Below the pieces are notes generated by a model. It was not told the origin of the DNA, made no database searches, and worked only from the letters and a program-made list of their open reading frames with translations. A DNA stretch of 24,620 nt, from positions 1 through 24,620 of the forward strand of contig CAMLRB010000022.1 in the NCBI GenBank assembly GCA_946482295.1, in the 5' to 3' direction. Positions 15,308 through 23,119 of the stretch are shown here, in pieces. This DNA comes from an uncultured Bacteriovorax sp. GTDB taxonomy: Bacteria; Bdellovibrionota; Bacteriovoracia; Bacteriovoracales; Bacteriovoracaceae. The position numbers and the translations under genes are program-made. Position 1 is the first letter of the stretch, and every line of letters starts with the position of its first letter.

Positions 15308-16444
15308 TTATTTCAAATTATCTAAAGCGCCAGTTAACGTCTCATCTGATTTGGCAAAACAAAAACGGATGAGCTTCTCACCTTCGTTACTCTTCAAATA
15401 GAATGCGGAGGTGGGAATTGTCGCTACTTTCTTTTCGACAATAAGCTTTTTACAAAACTCAACATCTTTGTCATCGCCTTTTAGTCGCGCAAGGGCAAAG
15501 TAAGTTCCTCGTGGTTCAATGATATCGAATCCCACTGCTTTTAAACCTGAAATGAGTTTGTCTCTTTTCATCTTGTAATCAGCTCGAAACTCTTTAAGGT
15601 AGTCATCCATATTGGCCAGCGCTTCGGCCATGGCCGCTTGAAATGGTGAAGCCACACAGAAAGTCGTAAATTGGTGAACGTTGTGAATGGCCTTTATAAG
15701 CTCGGATGGACCTGCTGCCCATCCTACTTTCCATCCCGTTAGTCCAAAAGTTTTACCCGTTGAAGAAATTGTAATTGTGCGCTCTTTGAGGCCCTGATAA
15801 GTAGCCGTGGGAATATGATCGCATCCAAATGTTAAGAACTCATAAACTTCATCTGAAATCACATACAGATCATTTTCAATCGCCAGCCTGCCAAGAGTCA
15901 GCATTTCTGTTTTTTCGAAAACTTTCCCTGTTGGGTTGTGAGGATTATTAATGATAATCAATTTTGTTTTGTCATTGATAGCGGCCTTTAGTTCCTCTTC
16001 ATCAAAAGAAAATGTTGGGGCCTTCAGGGTTACAGGAATGGCCTTTGCTCCTGCCATTTCAATGGATGCTAAATAAGAATCGTAAAAAGGTTCGAGCACA
16101 ATAACTTCATCGCCTGGATTAAGCAGGGCCATACAAGTAGCAAAGATAGCTTCCGTTGCTCCATTGGTTACAACAATCTCACTGGCTGGATCGTAATTGA
16201 GTCCATAGTATTTTGAATAGTTACCTGCAATCGCTTCACGAAGAGAAAGAAGTCCCATTGAAGGTGCATACTGGTTTTTACCCGACATCACAGCATTGGA
16301 AGCAAGCTTTCTCACCCACTCTGGACCATCAAAATCAGGAAATCCTTGGGACAAGTTAATGGCCTTATTTTCTAGCGCTAACTTTGTCATAGTAGAGAAA
16401 ATTGATTCTTTAAAACGACTGACGATCACATTGGTCTTTTTCAT
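15308..16444 (-). CDS. Class I/II aminotransferase, methionine aminotransferase (YbdL/MtnE-like)
   Basis: The protein has 378 residues with fold-type I PLP enzyme landmarks: INLSQGFPDFDGP at the N-terminus, NNPHNPTGKVF, SDEVYEFLTF and the PLP-binding Lys231 in SSTGKTFGLTGWKVGW; the substrate-binding Arg lies in LIRFCFAKSD near the end. The QGFPDF and GKTF-x-x-TGWK pattern matches the YbdL/kynurenine-glutamine aminotransferase group, which prefers methionine and aromatic amino acids. Its divergent position next to mtnB-mtnD-mtnC strongly suggests it is the final salvage step, amination of 4-methylthio-2-oxobutanoate to methionine (context inference). Start ATG 16444 opens the conserved N-terminus. 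It is cytoplasmic. Confidence 0.88.
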   Translation of the reverse strand: MKKTNVIVSRFKESIFSTMTKLALENKAINLSQGFPDFDGPEWVRKLASNAVMSGKNQYAPSMGLLSLREAIAGNYSKYYGLNYDPASEIVVTNGATEAIFATCMALLNPGDEVIVLEPFYDSYLASIEMAGAKAIPVTLKAPTFSFDEEELKAAINDKTKLIIINNPHNPTGKVFEKTEMLTLGRLAIENDLYVISDEVYEFLTFGCDHIPTATYQGLKERTITISSTGKTFGLTGWKVGWAAGPSELIKAIHNVHQFTTFCVASPFQAAMAEALANMDDYLKEFRADYKMKRDKLISGLKAVGFDIIEPRGTYFALARLKGDDKDVEFCKKLIVEKKVATIPTSAFYLKSNEGEKLIRFCFAKSDETLTGALDNLK

Positions 16445-16563
16445 TATTTTATTTCCATAAATCTCTATAAGTTTTACTCCTTCTTACTACATACTCATGG
16501 CCATAAAAAGAGAGATTTACTATAAAGGGAAAAAAAGAAAGAGGTTATCGAAAGGGGTTGACC

Positions 16564-17208
16564 GTGACGTTTATTATCAGTGCTCAAGACCATGAAGAAA
16601 TGAAGAAACTTGCCCAACTGGTAAGGATACTCAATATCCATGGACACAATCCGGCCACTTCTGGGAACTATTCACTTCGCTCGCAAACATCGCCAGACAT
16701 TGCTCTCGTATCAGAGTCGGGTATAGATAAAAGTAAATTTACTGAACATAACTTTCTACCGCTTTATTATCAAACACGGGAGATGCACCCATCTTACGTG
16801 GGAATGCATCGTAAATCATCTGACGAAACAGATATTCACTTGAGCCTTTACCAAATAACTAACGCCAATTGCGTTCTTCATAGCCACATGTTGGAAGCTT
16901 TACTGTTTGCAGATCTTTTCCCAGGTCAAGAGTTCGCAACAATGCGTGGACTTGAACTTTTAAAAGGCTTCAAAGGAGTTAAGACTCACGATGTGGAAAT
17001 CAACATCCCATGTTTTGAAAATACTCAAGACATACGTGCTCTCGCTGAAGAAATTAAACCAGCAATCCTTTCTCAAAAAAATAATTATGGACTTCTCTTG
17101 CGAGGTCATGGTCTCTATGTATGGGGAGACAGTGTGGAAGAAGCTAAACGACACTTAGAAGTTTTTGAATATATTTTCCGTTATTACATCAGATCGAACA
17201 GAGGTTAA
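16564..17208 (+). CDS. mtnB: Methylthioribulose-1-phosphate dehydratase MtnB
   Basis: The protein has 214 residues and belongs to the class II aldolase/adducin fold. Landmarks are PATSGNYSLR (phosphate and substrate loop), VLHSHMLEALL with the zinc histidines and RGHGLYVWGD with the third His. It dehydrates 5-methylthioribulose-1-phosphate to 2,3-diketo-5-methylthiopentyl-1-phosphate. I chose GTG 16564 because AAAGGGG (16551-16557) is 6 bases upstream; an in-frame TTG at 16558 directly touches that site and is unlikely. It is first in mtnB-mtnD-mtnC, with mtnD starting 2 bases after its stop. Confidence 0.9.
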   Translation: MTFIISAQDHEEMKKLAQLVRILNIHGHNPATSGNYSLRSQTSPDIALVSESGIDKSKFTEHNFLPLYYQTREMHPSYVGMHRKSSDETDIHLSLYQITNANCVLHSHMLEALLFADLFPGQEFATMRGLELLKGFKGVKTHDVEINIPCFENTQDIRALAEEIKPAILSQKNNYGLLLRGHGLYVWGDSVEEAKRHLEVFEYIFRYYIRSNRG

Positions 17209-17210
17209 TT

Positions 17211-17732
17211 ATGGCCACTTTATTTCTCGCTCAAACGAAAGAGACGATTACAGATTTTCCAACTATTAAAAAAATACTAAACCAACATGGAATCCTCATT
17301 GAAAAATGGGAAGCTAATACAAAACTCGCCGACGATGCTGATCAGGAAACGATCTTAGCCGCGTATTCACATGAACTTAAACCATTCATGGAAAAAAACG
17401 GTTATGTTACTGCAGACGTTATCAACGTTAATCCCCAAACCCCAAATCTTCCGGCAATTCGTGAAAAATTCATGAAAGAACACCGCCATAGCGAAGACGA
17501 AATTCGTTTTTTCGTTGATGGTGAAGGTCTATTCTGGTTTCACTTAGATAATGGTGAAGTATTGGGTGTGACATGTACTGCGGGAGATTTTATGTCAGTT
17601 CCAAAAAACTTCCGTCATTGGTTTGATCTCGCTCCAAAATTTTTTGTTAAAGCGATTCGTATTTTCTCAAACATTGAAGGTTGGGTTCCCCATTATACAA
17701 ATTCTGGCGTAGACGAGAAATACAACCCATGA
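17211..17732 (+). CDS. mtnD: Acireductone dioxygenase MtnD
   Basis: The protein has 173 residues with a cupin fold. The metal ligands are all present: His91, His93 and Glu97 in EHRHSEDEIRFF, and His136 in NFRHWFDL. It opens the acireductone ring-chain with oxygen to formate and 4-methylthio-2-oxobutanoate when iron-bound; with nickel the same protein makes carbon monoxide and methylthiopropionate, and sequence alone does not tell which form dominates. The oxygen requirement implies an aerobic host. It sits between mtnB and mtnC, overlapping mtnC by 4 bases. Confidence 0.95.
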   Translation: MATLFLAQTKETITDFPTIKKILNQHGILIEKWEANTKLADDADQETILAAYSHELKPFMEKNGYVTADVINVNPQTPNLPAIREKFMKEHRHSEDEIRFFVDGEGLFWFHLDNGEVLGVTCTAGDFMSVPKNFRHWFDLAPKFFVKAIRIFSNIEGWVPHYTNSGVDEKYNP

Positions 17733-18412
17733 CTTACATTTTGACTGATATAGAGGGTACAACTACATCGATTAGCTTCGTTCACGACGTTCTCTTTCCT
17801 TATTCACGCGATCGGATGCTCACCTATCTTCTGACTCATGAACACACAGACCATGTTCAAAATGCTTTTTTGCAAGTCAGAGAGACAGCAGTTCAAGAAG
17901 GTCTAAAAGCACCTGAAAATGTCTTAGAATATAGTGCTCAACTCATAGAGTGGATTGATTCTGATCGTAAGCATCCTGCACTTAAGTCGCTTCAAGGATA
18001 TATTTGGGAATCAGGCTATCGCTCTGGTGAAGTTGTGGCCCATCTCTATCCTGAAGTTAAAGAAAAATTGAATGAGTGGAAAACTTTAGGCCACAATCTG
18101 GGAGTTTATTCTTCGGGATCAGTTAAGGCCCAACACTTGTTATTTGAGTTCACAGCATACGGTAATCTTCTTCCTTTATTCAGCAACCATTTCGACACGA
18201 AAGTAGGACATAAACGAGAAATTCAGTCTTATGTTAGGATTGCGCAGGAGTTGCAATTGTCTCCTGAAAAAATTCTTTTTCTTTCAGACATTAAAGAAGA
18301 ATTGGATGCTGCTCGATCGGCAGGAATGAGAACAACTCAATTAATTCGTCAGGGTGATGTTATTGTTGGGGACCATCCCACAGCAAAAAGTTTTAAGGAC
18401 ATTAATCCTTAA
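17729..18412 (+). CDS. mtnC: Enolase-phosphatase E1, MtnC
   Basis: The protein has 227 residues and belongs to the HAD superfamily. Motif I is TDIEGTTTS with Asp7 as nucleophile and Glu9 replacing the usual second Asp, as is characteristic of E1; motif II is YSSGS, the lysine is in VGHKREIQSY, and motif IV is LFLSDIKEELDAA. It enolises and then dephosphorylates 2,3-diketo-5-methylthiopentyl-1-phosphate to acireductone, the substrate of MtnD. The ATG overlaps the mtnD stop (ATGA), so translation is coupled. Its stop codon shares the palindrome TTAA with the stop of the convergent barrel-like gene. No hairpin terminator is visible after it. Confidence 0.95.
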   Translation: MTYILTDIEGTTTSISFVHDVLFPYSRDRMLTYLLTHEHTDHVQNAFLQVRETAVQEGLKAPENVLEYSAQLIEWIDSDRKHPALKSLQGYIWESGYRSGEVVAHLYPEVKEKLNEWKTLGHNLGVYSSGSVKAQHLLFEFTAYGNLLPLFSNHFDTKVGHKREIQSYVRIAQELQLSPEKILFLSDIKEELDAARSAGMRTTQLIRQGDVIVGDHPTAKSFKDINP

Positions 18413-18876
18413 AAACGCCACCAAAAATCCAAGTTCATCAAATAACCATCTTTTCCAACTCGAAATTCCGAAAAATCGTTCGCTGTTACACCGATCATCG
18501 TATTGAACTGACGATCGATAATGTAGTAACCAATAACACCGCCCACTTTCTTTTTGTTAACATCGATTTTAGGACCGACAATCAGTCGATTCCAATTGGA
18601 CAAGAGATAGCCGTAGGAAAGTTGAAGTTCTACGTTGAAATCGCGCGTGTACTCTTCACTGTTGTAAAGATATTCATCCTGAGGTTTTTTAGTAAACATC
18701 CTCAATTTAAAATGCGATTTAAAATTGGAATTTGAATTCGAATCGAGATAGGCCACTAGTTGATATGAACCTTTTGTTTCTTCGTGATAATATTGAAATC
18801 CATTCTCAATCGCAACTTCATAATCATCATTTGCAAACAGTTGAGACTTAAATGAGACGTTTAAAATTTTAAACAT
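18409..18876 (-). CDS. 3' fragment of the interrupted barrel-like gene
   Basis: An ATG at 18876, eight codons past the premature stop, opens 155 residues of alternating strands (LRMFTKKPQ, DFNVELQLSYGYLLSNW, RLIVGPKIDV, GVIGYYIID) and ends in FWWRF, a typical barrel C-terminus recognised by the BAM machinery. It has no signal peptide and no good ribosome binding site, so it would not be exported if made separately. It is best read as the rear half of the gene above. Confidence 0.4.
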   Translation of the reverse strand: MFKILNVSFKSQLFANDDYEVAIENGFQYYHEETKGSYQLVAYLDSNSNSNFKSHFKLRMFTKKPQDEYLYNSEEYTRDFNVELQLSYGYLLSNWNRLIVGPKIDVNKKKVGGVIGYYIIDRQFNTMIGVTANDFSEFRVGKDGYLMNLDFWWRF

Positions 18877-18900
18877 CGTAGAGATTAGGTTGGAGTTTAC

Positions 18901-19398
18901 TTACAGACTATTACTCAGACCATAACTAAGTATTGAAGGTCCTGCGAGCATCTCATTATTTTTCAAATTACTTGCTGTAAAACCTTGAGACAGGCCCGTG
19001 TAAACGAGAGGGCGATATTTCGCTGCGACTTTGCGGTTATCATTGTAGTGCAGATCAAAACGAGCTGGAATATCATTATCTAACTTGGAAAGATCCATTC
19101 GCACGAGATAATTATCCGGACGAATTATCGCACTTTTATTATGCGTTTGAACTGTCGCCGTATAGACATCTTCACTCTCGAGCAAAACCTCTACACGTGC
19201 ATATCCAATAATATTTTTAGTTTCATGTGAAAAAATGGCCAGCAAATCACCTGAGACAACTTCCACATGCGGTTGAAGTTTTTTTATGCGAATGACATGA
19301 TCACTAAGGATGTCAGTAAGAAGAAATTGCTTTTCATAACCTTGAGCTGAGGTGAAAATACAAAAAGTAAATAAAATGACAATAAAACGAATAATCAC
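18901..19398 (-). CDS. 5' fragment of the interrupted barrel-like gene (secreted)
   Basis: This open stretch would by itself give a 165-residue exported protein. Residues 1-19 (IIRFIVILFTFCIFTSAQG region) form the signal peptide. The following part (VIRIKKLQPHVEVVSGDLLAIF, then IIGYARVEVLLESEDVYTATV) looks like a small beta domain, and the end (YRPLVYTGLSQGF to SYGLSNSL) looks like the first barrel strands. It stops in mid-barrel, so a stable functional product on its own is doubtful. The start could also be GTG 19431. Confidence 0.5.
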   Translation of the reverse strand: MIIRFIVILFTFCIFTSAQGYEKQFLLTDILSDHVIRIKKLQPHVEVVSGDLLAIFSHETKNIIGYARVEVLLESEDVYTATVQTHNKSAIIRPDNYLVRMDLSKLDNDIPARFDLHYNDNRKVAAKYRPLVYTGLSQGFTASNLKNNEMLAGPSILSYGLSNSL

Positions 19399-19421
19399 AG
19401 CTTCAACTACCGGAATAAAAG

Positions 19422-19829
19422 ATGAACTCACACAATGTATATGAAGAGAAAGTTACCATAACGGCAGAACATATTCAAAACTTCGCTGCATTTTCAGGAG
19501 ATTTTAATCCGGTTCATTTTGATGATGAAGCAGCAAAATCACAGGGATTTAAAGGAAGAATTGCCCATGGAATGTTAACGGCTTCACTCTTTTCGAGCCT
19601 TTTAGCTAACAAATTTCCAGGGCCGGGGACTATTTATCTCAATCAAACATTCAAGTTTCATGCGCCAATTTATTTAGGTGAATCTATTTTTCTCAAAATT
19701 GAACTTATCGCTGCTAAAGAAGGTAAACCCATCTGTACCTTCAGCACTGAAGCAAAAGGTGAAGACGGGCAAATTAAAATTTCAGGTGAAGCCGTGGTTA
19801 GATCACCACGCCCTCTTCAGATGGTTTAA
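19422..19829 (+). CDS. MaoC-like (R)-specific enoyl-CoA hydratase (PhaJ type)
   Basis: The protein has 135 residues and is a single hot-dog domain with the hydratase-2 motif: FSGDFNPVHFDDEAAKSQGFKGRIAHGML, in which Asp27 and His32 are the catalytic pair. This size and motif fit PhaJ-type enzymes that hydrate trans-2-enoyl-CoA to (R)-3-hydroxyacyl-CoA, linking beta-oxidation to polyester or lipid synthesis; related dehydratases act on acyl-ACP, so the carrier is open. It is cytoplasmic. The reading frame overlaps the 3' end of the convergent Wzz-like gene by 32 bases. The Shine-Dalgarno site is weak (CCGGA about 7 bases before ATG). Confidence 0.88.
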   Translation: MNSHNVYEEKVTITAEHIQNFAAFSGDFNPVHFDDEAAKSQGFKGRIAHGMLTASLFSSLLANKFPGPGTIYLNQTFKFHAPIYLGESIFLKIELIAAKEGKPICTFSTEAKGEDGQIKISGEAVVRSPRPLQMV

Positions 19830-21021
19830 ATAATTCGTAAATATAGATACTGAACATTCCAATAACTTGAGAAATAAGAAGAGCAATCAACATCATAATA
19901 ATAATTGATGGTGAGGAACGAACTTTCGTTAGCCTTTCTTTCTCTAAAATATCAACTTTATTTTTAACATATGTTTTTTGTAGTCCTACTCGCGCCAAAC
20001 TTTCGTTTAAGTTTGCGTAGACTTTATATTCAAAATCATGATTCGCATTCATTTTTTGAATTTCATATTGAAATGGCACTAAACCTGTTTTTTGAATTTC
20101 AAAATTTCTTAAGTAGTTTTGATAAGTTTTAAGTTCGATTCCCAGTTCGCGACTTTCATCTTCGAGCATTTTAATTTGCGAAGCTTCGTTGAATTTACTT
20201 ATCACTCCGACTTCTCCGGCCATTCCTGCATTGATTCTGCTATTGAGGGCCTTAATACGGCTGTCATTATTAGCAATCTGAATGCGGATGTCGTTAATAC
20301 TCTTTTTTAATTCACTTATGTATTTAGAGCTGTCACCCTTTTCAACATCTACAGAGAGGATCTGATTTTTTTGCAACTTTTTTACAGTTGAATTTTCAAT
20401 CATATCCAAACGGGAACGAGCATTGGCAATTTCAGACATAAAATAAATCTCTGCTTGATTGAGATCTTTCAATTCTCTATCCACGATATTTTTTTTCGCT
20501 TCCTCAAGTGTTTCATTCACAAGCACTGTCGAAAATTCACGATTACTCGTCTTAGCATTAATTGTAAGTATTCCACCTCTACTTGCACTAAATGTAATGA
20601 GTCCTGAAAGATGAGTTGCTACTTCATGAACATATTCAGGATTCGCCATAGATCTTTTGAAACGACTGAGATACTGCTCAACAGCGATACTTCTTTGATG
20701 ATTCTTTAAAAGTCTTTCTGCGAGTGCGACATAAAACTCATGTGTGTCTAAAACAATTTCGGCACGCGCTACAAGATCATCTCCTTTTGTATCAATTCCA
20801 GTAACATCCGCGGCTGCTCCAACAGTGCTAAGCAGAAGTTGCAGTTGACTATTACGTTGGTCTTTTATAATCAACTTGCCTGTTCCCGGATACATCGGAA
20901 AGTATTTGTGCTTTACCAATGCTCCTAATGAAAAAACTAGGGCCAATAGAAGTAGATACTTCCAACGGCGAGTGAAAATCTGAAGAACCTGATTAAGACT
21001 AATTTCTTCTGCGTGATTCAT
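19798..21021 (-). CDS. Wzz/GumC-type polysaccharide chain-length determinant (no kinase domain)
   Basis: The protein has 407 residues. An N-terminal cytoplasmic stretch (SLNQVLQIFTRRWKY) leads into transmembrane helix 1 (about 20-37), followed by the Wzz N-domain strand (PGTGKLIIKDQ), a large periplasmic helical part with long coiled coil (about 190-340), and transmembrane helix 2 (about 373-395, IIMMLIALLISQVIGMFSIYIY). The C-terminus is short and cytoplasmic, without the tyrosine kinase seen in Wzc. Such proteins set the length of exported polysaccharide in the inner membrane. It diverges from the SLBB/ligase genes across 119 bases, and its last 32 bases overlap the MaoC-like gene. Confidence 0.82.
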   Translation of the reverse strand: MNHAEEISLNQVLQIFTRRWKYLLLLALVFSLGALVKHKYFPMYPGTGKLIIKDQRNSQLQLLLSTVGAAADVTGIDTKGDDLVARAEIVLDTHEFYVALAERLLKNHQRSIAVEQYLSRFKRSMANPEYVHEVATHLSGLITFSASRGGILTINAKTSNREFSTVLVNETLEEAKKNIVDRELKDLNQAEIYFMSEIANARSRLDMIENSTVKKLQKNQILSVDVEKGDSSKYISELKKSINDIRIQIANNDSRIKALNSRINAGMAGEVGVISKFNEASQIKMLEDESRELGIELKTYQNYLRNFEIQKTGLVPFQYEIQKMNANHDFEYKVYANLNESLARVGLQKTYVKNKVDILEKERLTKVRSSPSIIIMMLIALLISQVIGMFSIYIYELFKPSEEGVVI

Positions 21022-21140
21022 TTTTTTCTCTCTTTTTTTCTTCTTAGTTTTTCTCTCGATGATGAATTTTACTATTTATTTCCAATCTCGTTCTTGCTAT
21101 CAATTCGTGCCACCGTCGTGACTAAAAAGGAGACCAAAAA

Positions 21141-21662
21141 ATGCGTTCGATCCTTATCAGCCTCATCGCCTTCACTTTACTTACCAACACTACCTTTGCT
21201 GTTCAAGCCGAAACGAATAAAAATTCTAAGTACAACTTAAGCTCTCCTTCGGAATTTATTTTTGAGTCATATCCCAATCAACAACTCATTCCGATACGTC
21301 TATTAGGGGCAGTTAAAAACGCAGGACTTTATCACGTCCCTGCAACAATGAAGCTCACAACTCTTTTATCTCTTGCAGGTGGAACAACTACTGATGCTGA
21401 TTTAGAAAATATTGTTATTGGTAATGACAGTCGTGATTTGAAAACTCCCAATGGGGAAAGTGTTAAGAGCTTAAATTTAAATCTGGAAGAAGTTCTTCAA
21501 AATGGTGCTAAAGATGATTACACGTTAATGTCTAATGATATCGTTTTGATTAAAAACAAAGAGCCACTTGTTAGCAATGATTCGTTCAGAATGATTTCGA
21601 TTGTATCTGTCATCCTTACTGCAGTTCTTACCGCAGTTCTAATACATGATAAAGTGGATTAA
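21141..21662 (+). CDS. SLBB-domain exported protein with C-terminal membrane helix
   Basis: The protein has 173 residues with a Sec signal peptide (residues 1-20 or so, ending TFA). Residues about 50-130 form one SLBB domain (RLLGAVKNAGLYHVPATMKLTTLLSLAGG, then NDIVLIKNKE), the soluble ligand-binding module of Wza-type polysaccharide export proteins. The usual Poly_export domain in front is missing. Residues about 149-168 (ISIVSVILTAVLTAVLI) are a hydrophobic helix, either an inner-membrane anchor or a counterpart of Wza's outer-membrane helix. AAGGAG lies 8 bases before the ATG; the ligase-like gene starts 2 bases after the stop, so they act together in polysaccharide export (inference). Confidence 0.8.
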   Translation: MRSILISLIAFTLLTNTTFAVQAETNKNSKYNLSSPSEFIFESYPNQQLIPIRLLGAVKNAGLYHVPATMKLTTLLSLAGGTTTDADLENIVIGNDSRDLKTPNGESVKSLNLNLEEVLQNGAKDDYTLMSNDIVLIKNKEPLVSNDSFRMISIVSVILTAVLTAVLIHDKVD

Positions 21663-21664
21663 GC

Positions 21665-22999
21665 ATGAAAAAAATTTCAGTCAGCAAACTGATTGAAGTT
21701 TGCTGCATAACACTTATCATTCTCGTGTTCGCGTCAAAAGTTTCTTTAAAATGGACGCGCATCATTCCTTACTCCCTTCCACCTTTTATTTTTCAATATG
21801 GGTTGCACCCTTTTATTAACTTTGCTCTGCAAGCAATAATCGCACTTATTCTTTTTGCTTATTGGGTGAAGAATAGAAAAAACATCGCAATGAATTACTA
21901 TTATAAAATTTTTATTTTTTCGCTTATAGCTGTTCTGACCATTCAAACTCTCTTCCAGATTACGTTAATCAACGTAACCTATTCACCGCTCGTGCAAATT
22001 GGTGGATTGGGAATGGCCATCATGCTCATTTTGGTCTACGGCCTTATCCTCCCTGCTGTGTTCCCTCTCGATAAACTCATTTATTGGGTACGCTCTATTA
22101 GCACGTTTTTGGTCGTTACAAGCTTTCTCACACTTCCACTCTTCTATCCGTTCATGTTTAGAGGTGGACGCTTCGTAGGCTTTTTTAAACACATTCCACA
22201 CATGGTGACCGCAAGCACGACGGCCTTTATCTTTTACATTCCGCGAGTTTTTGAAGATAAGCCTTGGACCATAAAAGATAACACTCTTCTAAAGCTGCTC
22301 ACGCTTCTTATTTTAGGAGTGGTCGTTCTCCTCACATCTACGAAAGCGGCCTTTGTCACAATCGCCATTACGGCGTTTATTGCCATTCTTATTTTTGGCT
22401 CTAAAAAAAGATCTGTTCGTCTCTTTAAATTTACGTTTCTCTCTTGCTTTCTCATCTCAGTTCTCTTAGTCGGCGCTCCCGTCTCGCAGTTTATGTATGA
22501 AATCACCACTGGTAAGACCAGTTTTGGAATGCGACCTGCCCAAGATGGAATTCAGACCCGCATGGAAGAAGTCTCTCGGGGCATAAATATGTTTGAGAAA
22601 AGTCCCTATTTCGGTTTAGGACTTCTTTATAAGTATTTAGACGGTTCAGAAAATGGCATAGAAGTTGAAGGCTACAATTCGTTCAAGGACCCACACAATT
22701 TATTTGTGTCCTCAGGGGTTATTGGAGGGTATCCGTTATTCATCATGTCGTTCATTGCCTACTTTATGATGATCATCGCCTCCATAAAAGGGTTGAGTGA
22801 AAATAAACCGCAACGACAAATTTTAGGTTTATTTTTACTCTCGCACTTGCCAGTCTTCGTCATCTATCATGCTCACTTTTCACTGGGCGGTATGGGTGAC
22901 AGAATTTACTGGCTAGTCTTTGGTTACCTTGGACAAGATTGGGCACGAAAGGAAGTGAATGAAACTCTCACTCCCGCAACTGCTCCTGAATTGGCTTAA
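21665..22999 (+). CDS. O-antigen ligase/Wzy-like polysaccharide polymerase
   Basis: The protein has 444 residues and about eleven or twelve predicted transmembrane helices. The Wzy_C/WaaL hallmarks are present: an Arg-rich turn RGGRFVGFFKHIPHM before a membrane helix, and the large periplasmic loop with KSPYFGLGL and SFKDPHNLFVSSGVIGG, where the H-N pair is the typical ligase/polymerase motif. Such proteins join lipid-linked glycans to lipid A core or polymerise repeat units on the periplasmic side of the inner membrane. Ligase and polymerase cannot be told apart from sequence alone. It is coupled to the SLBB gene (2-base gap) and followed by a 29-codon gene. Confidence 0.88.
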   Translation: MKKISVSKLIEVCCITLIILVFASKVSLKWTRIIPYSLPPFIFQYGLHPFINFALQAIIALILFAYWVKNRKNIAMNYYYKIFIFSLIAVLTIQTLFQITLINVTYSPLVQIGGLGMAIMLILVYGLILPAVFPLDKLIYWVRSISTFLVVTSFLTLPLFYPFMFRGGRFVGFFKHIPHMVTASTTAFIFYIPRVFEDKPWTIKDNTLLKLLTLLILGVVVLLTSTKAAFVTIAITAFIAILIFGSKKRSVRLFKFTFLSCFLISVLLVGAPVSQFMYEITTGKTSFGMRPAQDGIQTRMEEVSRGINMFEKSPYFGLGLLYKYLDGSENGIEVEGYNSFKDPHNLFVSSGVIGGYPLFIMSFIAYFMMIIASIKGLSENKPQRQILGLFLLSHLPVFVIYHAHFSLGGMGDRIYWLVFGYLGQDWARKEVNETLTPATAPELA

Positions 23000-23028
23000 T
23001 AAGGATGATCTAACAAGGGGAATAAATC

Positions 23029-23118
23029 ATGTTATGGACAAAAATCACAAAGATCGACATCATCATTTTATGCCTTATTGTGGGTGTTATTGCAGTAGGA
23101 GTAAGTCCTCAGCTATAA
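23029..23118 (+). CDS. 29-residue single-helix membrane microprotein
   Basis: An ATG at 23029 opens 29 codons ending in TAA at 23116-23118. The product has a short polar N-terminus with two lysines and an aspartate (MLWTKITKID) and a 15-residue hydrophobic stretch (IIILCLIVGVIAVGV), then SPQL. AAGGGG lies 8 bases upstream, the same style of site as before the PhnW-like gene. It starts 29 bases after the ligase-like stop with no terminator in between, so it is probably in the same transcript. The positive-inside rule puts the N-terminus in the cytoplasm. The function is unknown; small membrane proteins often modulate a larger neighbour. Confidence 0.6.
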   Translation: MLWTKITKIDIIILCLIVGVIAVGVSPQL

Positions 23119-23119
23119 A

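Larger units (their letters stand above)
18409..19398 (-). pseudogene. Outer-membrane beta-barrel-like gene interrupted by one in-frame stop
   Basis: Two open stretches lie in the same frame and are separated only by TAA at 18903-18901. The upstream part ends ILSYGLSNSL, and translation past the stop continues VNSNLISTMFKILNVSFKSQL, which reads as an uninterrupted run of alternating barrel strands of the kind seen in outer-membrane proteins (a 'GLSxSL-x-VNSNLI' turn followed by a strand). Read through, the product would have about 329 residues: signal peptide, an N-terminal part of about 120 residues with small beta domain, then a barrel ending in the aromatic C-terminus DFWWRF. A single change from CAA, GAA or AAA would explain the TAA. 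The start GTG 19398 places the signal peptide first; a GTG at 19431 would overlap the divergent gene. The function is not known. Confidence 0.7.

Noticed and set aside
16445..16563. Possible SAM or other riboswitch before the methionine salvage genes
   Set aside because: I could not find the paired helices of a known class in this 119-base region; only purine-rich leader and the ribosome binding site are evident.
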